Source of the DNA: Eudromia elegans
Lineage: Eukaryota > Chordata > Aves > Tinamiformes > Tinamidae
Direction: 5' to 3'
Assembly (NCBI GenBank): GCA_003342815.1
Contig: PTEX01000055.1
Location: 1,725,708-1,789,707 of the forward strand
DNA length: 64,000 bases
Shown here: piece by piece, positions 1 through 12,715 of the stretch
Layout: every line of letters begins with the position of its first letter
Numbering within the stretch: position 1 is the stretch's first letter
Notes under the pieces: generated by a model
What the model was told of the DNA's origin: nothing
Seen by the model: only the letters and a program-made list of their open reading frames with translations
The model's database searches: none
Position numbers and translations under genes: made by a program

Positions 1-947
1 CAGAACAAAGGGTTTTACAGGAAGTCCTCCTATAAAAACATTTCACAGTTCCTCAAGCTCCAGTCTCTTCTGGATAATTGTCAACTACCAGGAGTCATAT
101 CTTTACACTATTTGTTCAACAATAATGACCTGAAATGCTCTTGAAATTCTTTATTGGACATACACAGTGAAAAGGAGTTATAATTGCCAACCTCTCACCA
201 CAATTCTGGGAAATTTTCTAGCTCTTGACTAACTGATGCCACTCAATATGTATTGGTTCACATAAAATAAAATTAAAAATTTGGTTATGATTTAATAAAA
301 AAAAATTAGTTCAATGCATTGCAGATGTAAAGAAGCAAAGCTTCTGTGAATTATTTCAAAAGCTCCACTCGAGGTCACTGCAGCTTCTTCTGCTCTGTAC
401 AGTCCTTATAAAACTCTCATGCTTTTGCATAAACAGATCTAATATCCTTGTACAAGAGGCAGTAGCAGAGCAGTACATAACTGCATGCATTTTAAAACTT
501 GCAGACCTGCCTCAGTGTGACCCTCAGGTCAATGGACAGACTCCTGCTAATTTCAGAGATGCTAGAGAGGTTCCTACATCACAAATAACTGTCCTTTCTC
601 TTTTAGAAGATTTTAATGCCCTCAAAGTTTGCAGGTCTGGAATGGAAAGATGAAAATGGGATTTATTCAACACTCATGTTTAAAGCTAACTGCCTCTTTT
701 CAAAAACCTGCATTTCCATTAAGTTACTTACAAATGGCTTAGTATGTTAAAATCTTTTCAGCATTTTGTGGTTTTTTTTTATTTATTGTAATAGAAATAG
801 TACAAATAACTCATTTTAGTGCTGCCAGTTGAATCAAGCATCCACACAACAAAAACAATGAAGCATCTGGGTCAAATGATATTCTCAGAGTAGTGATTTT
901 AAGAGAAATCTAACAGTGCAACTTAGGTATATAAAGGATTTGAAGTA

Positions 948-1780
948 TTTTAAAAAAAAGAAGAAAAAGAATAAAAAAGAAAAAAAGAACAAAATGCAAA
1001 GAACACAAAGTTTAAAAAAGAAAAGAAAAAACCAAAAATTCAAGAAATACACGTATGGAAATAAGCAAGATAAGAACTCTGAGGTTATCAATACAAAAAG
1101 AACAGAGACAGCCATGAAGTGAAATCAGGGTAAATCTGGAAGAAATAATATTTTCATCATTTCAAGGAGAAAGAAGAGCCTAATTGGGTGAAATTAAAAG
1201 ATGTAAAAAAATAAAAATTAAAAAAATGGGAAAAGAATGCTTGAAATATGATGACAAATGCTTAAAGAGGATTAGAGAAACAGTAGGTGTTCCCTTTTTA
1301 TCACAGATATGTTTAAGAAAAAAAAAGTCAAGGAAAAAGGACAGAGTGCAGGCAGTCAGAAGACAAACTCAGATTGCAAGAAACCAAACAGACCAACTCA
1401 TCGAACAGTTACAACTGTGAAAGGCAGCAAGTGACAGTGAATTCATTTGGAAGTAGAAAAGTGAATCCCTACAAAAGTAGCAAGAGAGAGGGATAAAAAC
1501 CTAAAATAGGTACAAGACTAGAGAACATGGACACAGCTCAAACAGGAATCCAGGAGCAGAAAGAAAAAAAAAGATGAAAAAGAATAGAAAGAAATGGAAA
1601 AAGTGCTCAAGAGGGACACTATGGTAAGAGTAATCTCTCAATATTGGTGTGTGTGGGTTAGTTAGAAAAGCAGGAAGGGAAAGAAGGAAGGCTGTAAAAG
1701 AGAATAAAAGAAAGCAGAAATAAGACAATAAAGTCAATAAAAAGCAAGACAAAGAGCTACTTAAGAAAGGCTAGAGGTGG
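948..1780 (+). repeat. Purine-rich (A/G) tract with GAAA/AAAG-type low complexity
   Basis: The plus strand is dominated by A and G over roughly 0.8 kb, densest at 948-1045, 1184-1240, 1310-1350, 1555-1610 and 1670-1760. The Lys/Arg/Glu-rich plus-strand frames and Phe/Leu-rich minus-strand frames here are by-products of this composition, not genes. No clean repeat unit is kept. Confidence 0.7.
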
Positions 1781-4700
1781 TAGGGTGATATGAATTATAA
1801 CTGTATTTTCATTTTCCACTTTATCTCCTGAGGTCTAAGGTCATTTGTAGCTACAGTTAAGATAGCTTTAAACATTTCTCTGCTTATTCTGGACACTGGT
1901 GGAATGCTGTCACAGGAGAAATCCTTGTCTCCTGCCACAGGAATGCTTTTGTCCTACAGCACAATCAATGAAAATCAATTGGCTGATAATTGCCTTGCAT
2001 CAAATTAAATTATGGAGGACTACATGACTCAGAAGCTTGGAAATGAGATGTGGAGTGTTTCACCCCTAGGTCACTGCTACAAACACAGTCTAAGTCAACA
2101 ATGACTGACACTTGTAACTGCTTTGTTAAGAAAGAACATGCCTTTGCTGTTTTACAACCCCTTTTTTTTTGTCAATTCCTAAACAAAACTGAATGAAACT
2201 TTCAATACTTGTCATATGATCTTTTTGTTGCCTGTGATTACAATCTACAGTAAAATATTTTTGAAAAATGTTATCCTTTGTAGATTAGGACTTAAACAGA
2301 CAGATCACTTTTTGAAACTTAATTTTTAAAAAGAGTATGTAAATAAAATGTGAAATATATAGCAAAATGCCCAAAATATAAATAGCATTTCTACTTTTAG
2401 TCAATATATCTAAAAAAAAATCTCTCTCCAAAACAAAAAAAAAGTTTTCTTTGATTCTCATCCAAAGAAAAAAAGAAAATCCACGCATAGTCGTGCTTCC
2501 ATATAGAAAAAGAAGAGAAAATGGAGATAATGCAATTCTTCAAAAGCATAAACTGATGTTAAGTGCAGTTTTTCATTGATTAGTGATTAGAGTGTCTACT
2601 TTCATTTGAACTTCGCTAAACCATGCATTCCTGTTCACTACTTCGGTTGAACAGATCGCAAGAATAGACTACAATACTAACTGGAAATAGGTAAAAACAC
2701 TTTTCACGTGGTAGACTAACCTTTGCTGTTGAGAAGGGTACTACTTTGCAGGTCAAGAAAGTTTAAAAGCACTTGCTCCCATGTGGCACAGCCTGCAATG
2801 CTACCTCAGCACAGTCCCAATGTGTATTCCTTTGGCTGATAGATTCTGTATAAGAAAATTCACCCTGCTGGTTCTGTCTCCTGGATGAAAACATGACTCT
2901 CCTGCAGGTGTTTATCATCACTAACAAGCTAGAAACAGTAGGTTTTTAACAGTTTAAATTGGTGATCTAAACACAACTTGGCTGATTTTTCCGCAAGTGT
3001 GGCAAACCCTACAAATGTCTGGGTTAGCAGATTAGATAAATAGGAGTAAATCACCATCAGACGTTGGCTAGTGATAAACTACTTGGGATGAAAACATTGT
3101 TAATCATTACAGGTATAGACTGAGGTGAGATCATCCATCTATACTTCTGGTTTTACAGTCAGTGCAAAGGCCATACTTTAAATGTAAAACTAAACAAAAA
3201 GCAACTGAAGAGTCAGGTGCAGATAATGGTTCCAAGAGCTTCCTAGCAATGGAACATATGAATAAACATACATTCATAACTAAGTATTTGAATTAAGGAA
3301 AATAAATCAGTGTTTATCAGTATAAGATTCTCCAATGCACATTCTTTTTGATTTCAATTAGAGAAAGAGGAACAATTCTCCTTTTATATGATAGTCATTG
3401 ATCAGAGACCTCCAGTCAGCCTGAAGCCTTTGTAGGAAGTTCCTTTGTAGGAAGGTTGTAGGAGCTTCACAAGGGCTGCAAGCAGAGGTGCTGATGTTCC
3501 CCAAACTGTCCCTTGGTCACTGTGGGATGCTCCAAGCCTATGAGTCACACTAGCCTGGGCTTGGACACTAGCCTTAAAGAAGCATCTCTGCTGCCCCATG
3601 AATCTTGCGCTGCTACAGAAGAGCCCAGCTCATTGGTAGGGATAAACAGATTTGTCCTAGGCAGGGTAGGAGCTCACAATACTTTTACAGAAGCTGAGAT
3701 TTGTCCTTGCAAACACTTTCTCATCTATATCTTTCTGTCAGTGTCCTACAAATATCCAGCATCTATATAAAAGCTTTGCATCACAAGATGCGTTTTGAAT
3801 TGAAGCTGATGCTATCAAAGTGAGTTAGCTCTGTGCAGCCCCTAGCCAACAAATTGGATTATTTCAGGAACTTCAGGGGAGTTAAGGTATCTTCCAAAAT
3901 AAATCTGATTTACAATCTACTTCTTCCATGCAGAAAGATGAAGATGCCTCATACATTATAAGGTGCTGTACATCTTGTAAAATACTATTACCGATGAGTA
4001 CTTTCTATTCTCAAGACTTTTCCTTTGTAACATATAATGGTACTATAGTTCTAGGATATGGATCTATCATAGAAAATCTTTACATTAACATTGAAAATAA
4101 GCACTGCATTGTGAATTCTGACTAAATACTTGAAAGAAAGAAGCCACAACCTGCAATACTTAACAAATCCTGATCTAATACTTCACTAGGCAGGAAAGCT
4201 AAATCTTTTACACATATTTACTACATGTCTTCTATCTAACAGAGTAACTACTGAAATCTTTTTTCAGCAAACTTAAATAGTTTACCATTTTTTTTAAACA
4301 TACTTTTTTATTGGCAAAACCCAGCTTGATTTCAATTTGATTTATACTATAGGTTTCATTGTGTGTTATTTTTCTACAGCAGCTCTTAAAAGCTATTTCC
4401 ATTCACAGATACATTTTAAAGAACAAAAAATTTCTACATAAAAAGTAATGTACCACTATAATTTGAAAATATTCATCTCATTCACATTGTTCTGCCTCCA
4501 CTAAAAGATTTATAACACGTCTAAATCAGGAATTGATGAATTCATCAGCGTCTGGGACATTTTGATCATAATCAATAACATACTTTTACTCCTTAAATAG
4601 GATTTCAATTAAACTGCATTTTTGGAAAGTAATTTTACTTTGGTCATAAAAATAGTTTCTGTGCAAACCAACAGCATTAACTCATTTGATGCCAAGTGAT

Positions 4701-5779
4701 ACATTGCAAAGGATGATAACCTGCACAGCCAAACAACGATAATACTGTACCTAATGGAAAGTATATAAAATTCATTGTGCTCTTTCATAAGTCATCACAT
4801 TAAAAAGATGGATTTAAAGAAATATGAACATAAAGTTTTATTACAATGAAAGCATGCTAACCAGAGGTTTTTGTGGTCCACTTAACAAATACTCTTGTTG
4901 AAGGAAGTAAATTAAACCAAACAGTGTGATCTATGTTCAAGGTTGGGTGTCATAGGTAAATTACTGGTCCAGTACAAACAGGTTGTTACCCTTCAACCAG
5001 CAGAGCCCCATCGACACAAGGCCACAACATTACAAGAAGATCCTCCTGTAAGTCTGCCAGCCTGAGAAACAAGAGAAGTCCTTGCTTAGGAAAGATCAAG
5101 GGAAGTAATTTTGGGTCTTTTGCCTTTTTTTCAGCAGTACTGTACAGAACACAGTACATAGGAAAATAAAATGTATTTTCTTGAGAAGGTTTTTTCTTTA
5201 TCTAGGGCAATAAACTAAATCTTGATTAAAGTGCTAAGATGCAGAAAATCATACAGCTTTTAAAGATGTATAATATTCATACCTAGAAAAAAGGAGCAAA
5301 AATCTGGCACTAGCAGAACTAATGAAAATAAAACTTCATTTAGGATTATCATTCTGCACAAAGACACACAACACAGCTTTCACAGCAAGGAAATGTGAGA
5401 CAAGAAAAGGAATAAAAATGAAGGCTAACTATTTCAAGTCCCCAGAATTTGGGTGCTATTTTTTCTCAGAAGAGGACTGTCTTCATGAACTCAAGAAAAT
5501 GATGACTTGCAGAGAAACACTTAGGTTTCTGCAGCTATAAGAACAGACAAAAGCCTTGGGATTTTGTCCAAGGAACCGCTTTAATTAATTCTATAGAATG
5601 CAAGAGGCAAAATCCAGTTTAGAAATCACTGTATCACTTTAGCTAGTTCTCAAACTTAAGCATCTAGTTTGGTTTGAGGCAAATTTCGAGACAAATATAT
5701 AACACCAAAATTACAAATCAGAGAATAAAAATGCCAGCAAAAGTAGGAGATACAACACAAGTCCATGATGCCACTGCTT

Positions 5780-6290
5780 CTCAGCTTGAGGAGTGGCGGA
5801 AGCTGTAGCTCCCCCTACACTAACTCAGCTAAAGAATTCATGACCTCACATTTGCCTGCACGTGGAAGGTGATCTTCAGAAGCTTGCTCACACAGGAAAG
5901 ATCCTCCATTCCATGACTGGTAAGCAGCCAAAAAGTATGAACCCAGTTATGAATCCTCAGACTGATACAAAGGCAGAAGGAGAGGACTTCCGACATGGAC
6001 AGATCCTAGGGCAAGGACAGGGCAAGGGAGCTGGGCAGGGCAAGGGAGAAAGGCCGGAGAGCCGGTGCCCTCCCGAGGAGCCTGGATTCATGACTCACAC
6101 CAGACTGCCAAGCGGGGCACTCGCTGCTGACTTCAGGAAGGGGGAGGGACAGGGAGAGGCAGCAGCCATCACCTCGCACCTTCCCTGGAGCTCATTCCCA
6201 GCACGTGCCACTGCAAGGTAGCACTGCCAGAGCCCCTTACGAGCAGCAAATGTGAAAAGTGCACTGTCCCCCTCCAAAAATGGCAAAATA
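5780..6290. other. GC-richer block, unidentified, with G-tract cluster
   Basis: A 0.5-kb stretch that is clearly GC-richer than its surroundings. It includes G-runs at 6009-6046 (GGG tracts separated by loops of 2-8 bases, with GGGCAAGG-type partial repetition) and again around 6137-6160. A 119-codon plus-strand frame (5862-6221) crosses it, but its Gly/Gln/Lys-rich middle simply reads the G-rich repeat and I recognise no domain. It could be an old repeat, a regulatory element or an unannotated transcript exon. Confidence 0.4.
6020..6046 (+). other. G-quadruplex-type motif
   Basis: Five GGG tracts (6020-6022, 6026-6028, 6033-6035, 6038-6040, 6044-6046) are separated by loops of 3, 4, 2 and 3 bases. 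This satisfies the usual G3N1-7 pattern. The motif is on the template strand of PRKN transcription. Folding is predicted from the pattern only. Confidence 0.6.
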
Positions 6291-7245
6291 AATGTAGAAT
6301 AATTGTGTCAGACATTAATAACTTCCAGAAACCAGCTTTGCAAGCAGGAACAAGTACAACTGTAGTACTTGTGTATCATCTGCACTCTTGTAATGAACAT
6401 TTTCTTCTCAAGTTTTTCTGTATCTCTCGAAGATGTGTTTAATGAAATGGTTAATTTAAAGACCCAGCATTTCTTTCATATGATAGATTTATACAGAGAG
6501 TCACATACTAAACTCTGTTCACCTATTTCAGACTGTTACTAAAGGTCTGTTGAATTCCATTTTTTTTTGAAAGATCAAAAATATGGCCCACACAACAAAG
6601 TTTACTAGAAACTGGCCCTGAAATAAGTACAACAGAAAAAAGAAAATGAATTTTCATTTTCAAGCAGTCTCTACACACTCACTGCCCATCCTACCACCCT
6701 GGTATTCTGCAGGTATTCAGATGCTTCAATGTAAGGTCTCAAAAATCAATAGCAATTTATTCTCTCTTTGGACCCCAAGCAACAAAAGTAAATAATACTG
6801 TCACCTCCAGCCTGCCTTCAGAACACGGTCACAAAACGGTCTTGCCACTATAATACAACCCTATCTAGCTCTTTACCTCTGCTGGCTTTGCTGATTGCAT
6901 CGGCTTTCATAAGGGACAAACACTCAGGAAGGCAACGCGAAGGGGGCAAGTGCTCGTACTCCAGCCAGCCCGCGGCCTGAGTGTGAATTAAGTGCAAGGC
7001 TCAGCGTCTGTCTTACTGCAGCTTCAGCTAGCCTGACTATTGCGGGGCAAACCAGGCAATTTTAGAAATTTGTTCTTCCATGGAGTAAAAATGAAAGCCA
7101 AAGGGGAAAGAGTCAGAAAAGAGATTGTAACTTCAGTTTTGAAACACTTAAAAGATATTTCTTAAATTCTTGCCTTAAAAATGACTAATAGAGGCTTTAA
7201 AATGCACATTCTCTTTACAGTGCTACTTAATGTAATGGACATACA

Positions 7246-7278
7246 TCTGAATATTCTGAATAATCTAGAATATTCAGA
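7246..7278. repeat. Perfect 12-bp inverted repeat with 9-nt spacer
   Basis: Left arm TCTGAATATTCT (7246-7257) and right arm AGAATATTCAGA (7267-7278) are exact reverse complements. Each arm contains the self-complementary GAATATTC. No gene or terminator role is expected in a vertebrate intron. Confidence 0.75.
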
Positions 7279-10200
7279 CAGATCTTTTTGTTTTTTATTT
7301 AATCATCACATTTCATAAAAAATACTAAGAAATCAATCTTATTTTATGCCAGGTAGTCTCTTGTAACTGTTTATAGCATTTTGAATAATATAGTTGCAGA
7401 GACTGGTACTGATTACCATGAACTCATAAAGAATAAGCCCAAAGTGGATCACTGGTTCATGTAGTCCACTCTGCTAAAAAACAGAAGAAGAAAAAAGTCT
7501 TCCTACTGTGTTAAGCCCAATAGCTGGTTTGAACAGAAGGTTTTTCAAAAAGCATCCACTCAGTCTAGCCGTGGTCGAAAGGAACCCACCACTTCTTCCG
7601 TGGGAGCTTGTCCCACTGATCACAAAGATGGGAAGCACACAGACTATCAGTGAGGGCATGCACAGCTGAGATGCTAGAAATGACCTTTTCTTCCTGCAAT
7701 TTTTAATATGGATAGTAATTCCAAGAAGCAACATCCCATAAAATAAATTGCTGATAAATAAATACTCATAAACTGCTGAAACTTAAAAGCAGAAAAAAGG
7801 ACAACAAAAATCTCTAGCTTACATGATTTATTACTAACCAGGTCAGAAGAATGAGTTGGGGTTTTTTTTAGTAAAGAAAATTTTGTGTTTTTTAAAAAAT
7901 TGGAGGTTAACACCTTAGCGAAAATTAAAATCTGAGGTGATTTTACATGTCTACTTGAGACACTGAGGAGAAGATGTTAAGATTGTTTATTCACTCAAGA
8001 TAAATATACTTATTTGTCTAATTGAAGGGCATGTTTAAGCACTATTAGAAAGGAGCTTTGAAAAATATTAGAGGATGGATATATTTATTACTTTAGAATT
8101 CAGGTGGAAGTGAGGTAAAACCCAATAATCACTCACAGGAAACCAACGCAAGAAAATAAATTGGATTTGGTACTGACAGTCATAAATTGAGGAAAGGGAA
8201 GAAGGCTATGCAGATTTTATATGAATGTCGTTATGTTGTTAAAACACAACAGTGAATAATTGCTAAGCACTTTTTTTTTTCTATAAAATTTGCACGAGCT
8301 AGGAGCAGGAGCTTTGCATAAGAAATGTCTTGAAAGAAGGAACAGTTGGAGGTGGAAATAAAGCCACAGGACTTCCTCTCATAGGCAGAGACAATCCCAA
8401 GGAATGAGAGTTTGACAGTTGTGAGAAGCAGCAGCTCGGATGGTGCAAGAAAAGTCTAAACAATAGATTTTTATGCACTTATATAACTTATGTCTGTAAA
8501 GTAAGTTGGGGGGGTATTCAATCTTTATTAAGCACTTAGGCGTCTAGAAACAGACTGTTGGTATCTGACCAACAGATTTGTCCTGGTCTACATTGAGCAA
8601 CACACAGGCACAAAAGGGAAAATTGAGCACACTCTTCTGTCAGTTTAGCTGCCTGAATCCACTCATCACTGTAGAGGAAAGGGGGAGCACTGGCACATCC
8701 AAGGTGCTTGAAAAAGGAGGCTCTCCATCTATTTTGGTTTTGGCCACCCATCTAGTTAGACTGTATAGGAGGCCAAAATAACTAATAAAAGTGTTTGGTC
8801 ATCCTGATACATTGGTTAATGATGCTGCTAAATATATAAGTAGACAGTTGATCCTCATTATTGTGAAAAGTTTAAGTTAAAATGTGCAAATCAACTTATA
8901 TCTAAAAAGTAAAATATTTTATCACTGTACTTTAAAACATATTAAATAATCCCACAATGAAAATTTATAATAGATAATGGCTAAGATAGTTTTTTTTTTT
9001 TAGTTATTATTAGAAATCAGAAATCTTCTTGCAAGGATCAAAGTACACTATCATGCACCAAAGGAATGTAATCGCCTTACTGAAGTTTCTCTTCAGAAAG
9101 TCTTAAATTAAAATCACTGCTCAGTACATTTCATTCCATACCTGTCCAGTAAAAGATCTGTTATACTAAATTATTAATTCAGTCATTTCCTGATCTGATC
9201 CTGGTCATTTCCATAAGTTTGAGACATGGGAAGGAGTTAGCACCTGATTATTTTGAACAAATGTAACTGATGCAATATTTGAATAATATTTTACTGTATT
9301 TATTTTATTTGCTGGTCATCTTCTCTCCTGGCTGTAAATTCACGATAAATGGAAGAATGAATGACAATAGAGCAAGGAAAATCAAGAGGGGGGGAAAAAA
9401 AAGGAAGAAGAAGCTTTTAAGAATTTGAACATGCCAAGTCCACCACCTTTTCAAAATCTTAACCTTTTCTTCAAGCAGGGAAAAGAGGTAAGCAAAGACT
9501 CGGAATTCAGCCTGCCTACAGAACACACACCAGCACTGTCAACTTTAAGAACTTAGACCTTGTCAGTACAACTTCCAAAATGAAGTTCCCTAATTAGTGA
9601 ATTTTCTAAAATGATTATATTATAGTTTGGTCTGTGTTCTACTATTTTTATATAACTTTTACTATCCCCAGTTGTGTGTATATTTTTGATAACTACTACT
9701 CTCTCTCAAAATTTTCAGAGAAATTATGTTTTGGGTCTTGGCTGCATAGGTCACTGCATATAGTTCCGGCATCATAAGGCTAGGAAAGGTCTAGCCTAAC
9801 TGACCACTGCCATTTGTAATGAATGCATAAGCCTTCACAGGATTATTAAGTTTCTAATGACACAAACTAGCCTTCCCTTCCAGCCAAATTGCTACTAATT
9901 GCTACCTTGAACAAACTAAGAATTAAGAAAGCAATATGTTCTCATCACCATTTTGTCAGTACTGCCAATACAGTTACTAGTAGGATGTGATGCTAATGTG
10001 GATTTTTTTAAAGATTTAAATAAAATCTGTTACCTTACATTTCTTAGATAACTACATTTGATTACTGATAAGTGTTAATCATTCTGACATCTGCAATCCA
10101 CAACCAAAAATACTAGAAGACACAAGTGTGTTTTATAATTAAACTGAACCTGACTGTACAGAGTAGTATGCTTGCTTCTGATATTTTACACCTATTTTTC

Positions 10201-10464
10201 TGAAATCTTGATTACAAAATTAACTTCAGACATAATGTTATGAGAATATGGGCATAAGAGAATCTTACATAGTATAGAGCTTTAGTAGGTCAAATTATCA
10301 AGGAGAGATAGAGTTTTATCACAAATCAGATTAATAAATGAGATTGAAATTACAATAATTTTCCAAAAGCTAGCTGGGCATACAGTTACATAATATTTGA
10401 ATTCTAGAATATGGTAGCTGCTGTACCTTCTAATAAATTGCGGATATATTGAATATGGAAGCTG

Positions 10465-10490
10465 AAAAAAAAAAAAAAAAAAAAAAAAAA
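10465..10490 (+). repeat. A26 homopolymer
   Basis: An uninterrupted run of 26 A in PRKN intron 1, likely length-polymorphic. No retrocopy was recognised immediately upstream. Confidence 0.9.
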
Positions 10491-11199
10491 GTCCAGCTCC
10501 GATCAAGGCCCCATTAGACAGATGCTGGTGCATAAAAAGAAGTCAAAAGCCTTTCCTTACAGCTTTTGTACTGTTAGTTTATATTCCTTTAAAAATCAGT
10601 TCATAGTACAATTCATCAGTACAATTTCATAGTATATCTCTCCTAGTTCAAAAATATGTTTCTCCTGAAGGTTGATAAACATCCATGTTTGCCTGTATGT
10701 AAACTCCATATAAGTACAGGAATAAAACACTAGGTTTCCACGTCAAATTCTTGCAATAAGCAAACCCCTTTTATTTTTCAAGTGTTTCAAGTCAAAAAAA
10801 AAAGAAAAGGCATTTCCAAACTCAGCTGACCATGTATCTCTTTGCATAAAGCTGAAAGGGAGGTTTCAGGACACATGTAGTTTTGTGGCTTATGACTCAG
10901 GAAAAAAAAGAGCAGCTGCATATTATAAGGGTTATAATACTGTCCATTATTTAAATTGCCTTGTGTTTCCTATCAAAAGACCTTGATTCAATTCCTTATG
11001 TCTTTACTGAGTTTTAAGGATTTAGAAAGAAGTTTTCTATAAAAGACACATACAAGAAAAACACATTTCAGGGAGTAATAGACTGTATCAGAGCGGCATT
11101 CCAATACTGATTCTAATCATCAAAGGCAAGGTCATAAAGAGACATATCATCCAGATTTCAGAACTAATTTCTACAGGACACCACAGCAGGGCACAGACT

Positions 11200-11460
11200 G
11201 AAACACTGAATGGAGAAGAAGTTATATGGGATCACTGAGCCATTTGTGAGGGAGACGGAGGCTCTGCAGAAAGCACACGAGCTGCTTCTCCTCGGCACCG
11301 GGATATTCCCTGTGGACACAGCCACGCCAGCCATGTCAGAGCTGGCACGGGGCTGGAGCCAGCCCTGTTGGACCCCCACACTTTGCTGGCTCCAGTCACG
11401 TTTCACACATGCTGACAGGTGGTAGTGAAGACCCTGTTTCAATGACTTGAAACAGGCCAG
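11200..11460. other. GC-richer block, unidentified
   Basis: Roughly 260 bp of elevated GC with overlapping open frames on both strands (71 and 92 codons), neither of which has a domain I recognise. It ends in a small hairpin, CCTGTTTC (11433-11440) with GAAACAGG (11449-11456). It could be an old repeat fragment or a conserved noncoding element. Confidence 0.35.
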
Positions 11461-12169
11461 CGTAGCTACAGCGCTTTTGGTGCATGAGGTGACTTCTTAC
11501 AGCCATTACAGGAGTATAAAATTAAAAACACATAGAGTGCATAGGAGACCTTACTTCTAGTATTTCCTTGCTTCTTGATGCTTGATCTGGCTGCTGCAAT
11601 AATGTACATTGAATCTACATTTGATAGTACGTAAAATTAAAAATACCGTGTTGCACACATAAGGAACCATACAATGAAAGTACATCATTTCCTTTCAAAC
11701 CAATGCACAATGAGCAAAAAGGAAACAATGTCCATAATTCAACAGAATGTCTAGCTGGACACTTTTCTCTATCCTGCCTCATCTTTTCAGAGAGCTATTT
11801 CTATGATGAGATGCACAGTACCCAGCTGTAAGAGTTAAGAAACTGCTGCCTGTGCTCCTGGGCACCAGCCTCCAACCAGAGACTTAGAAGAGCAGCTGAG
11901 AAGACCATGCACCAGCTCTCCAGCTGCTGCACATCACTCTAACCAGCCAACAACAAAACGGCCTTCACTGTTTTAGCAGAAACCCTCGATGTGTTTCAAG
12001 GAGCCTCAACAGTCAGAGCATGCCTGAAACAGTCGTGTGCTCTAATGGCAACAATTCTGACCATGCATTAGGCCCCATGGAGTCTGTTCTCCTCCCACCT
12101 AGCAAGCAGCAATGCAAGCACAGGGGTTACTGCTCCCAACACCCACACTTCCCTGTGAGCATCATGAGA

Positions 12170-12715
12170 TTTCTGCTCATCAGTTTCTCCAGCCTGACAA
12201 GGTCCCTCTGGATGGCAGCACAACCAACTGCTAAACCAGCCACTCCTCCTGGTTTTGTGTCATTTACACACTTTCTGAGGATGAATTTATGAGGATGAAT
12301 TTTGTCCCATCATCCATCTCATTAATAGAGATGTAGTGGCCCCAGCATCAATATGTACTAGTGACTGGCCTCCAGCTGGACTTCATGGCAACTATTGCAA
12401 TCCTTTGAGGCCAGAAGTTCAGCCATTTCTCAAGCCACCTCATTGCCCTCCTACCTAGACAAACGTAGAAAGCATGGACTGTGAGGATGGTATGAGAGAT
12501 ATACTTCTGCCAGGAGCCACTGGCCCACTAAACCCTTCTTCCAGCTTTTGTATGCCTCCTTTTTATGCTTGAGGTTTTGTCAGGAGCTCCTTGTTCATCC
12601 ATACTACCTTTGTTCGAGTTCCTACACATCAATATGCACCATCTTGAGCTCAGAGGAGGCAGCCCACCAGGAGATACCCAGCTGTGACCCGGAGCAGCTG
12701 AGGACGGTGTCCTGT
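12170..12715 (-). mobile_element. Decayed CR1 LINE fragment, ORF2 region
   Basis: On the minus strand this resembles avian CR1 ORF2. The plus-strand text TCTCCAGCCTGACAAGGTCC followed by CTCTGGATGGCA is the reverse of the reverse-transcriptase C-terminal part. AGTGACTGGCCTCCAGCTGG at about 12360 is the reverse of the segment encoding the WRPVTSG motif. The stretch from about 12570 (CAGGAGCTCCTTGTTCATCC) resembles the linker between endonuclease and reverse transcriptase. The central polymerase part is deleted near 12470-12520, and there are many stops and small indels, including a tandem TGAGGATGAATTT duplication at 12280. It is an inactive fossil. Confidence 0.7.

Noticed and set aside
916..1420. 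Lysine-rich plus-strand frames
   Set aside because: Products of the purine-rich tract: lysine, arginine and glutamate codons from A/G-only sequence.
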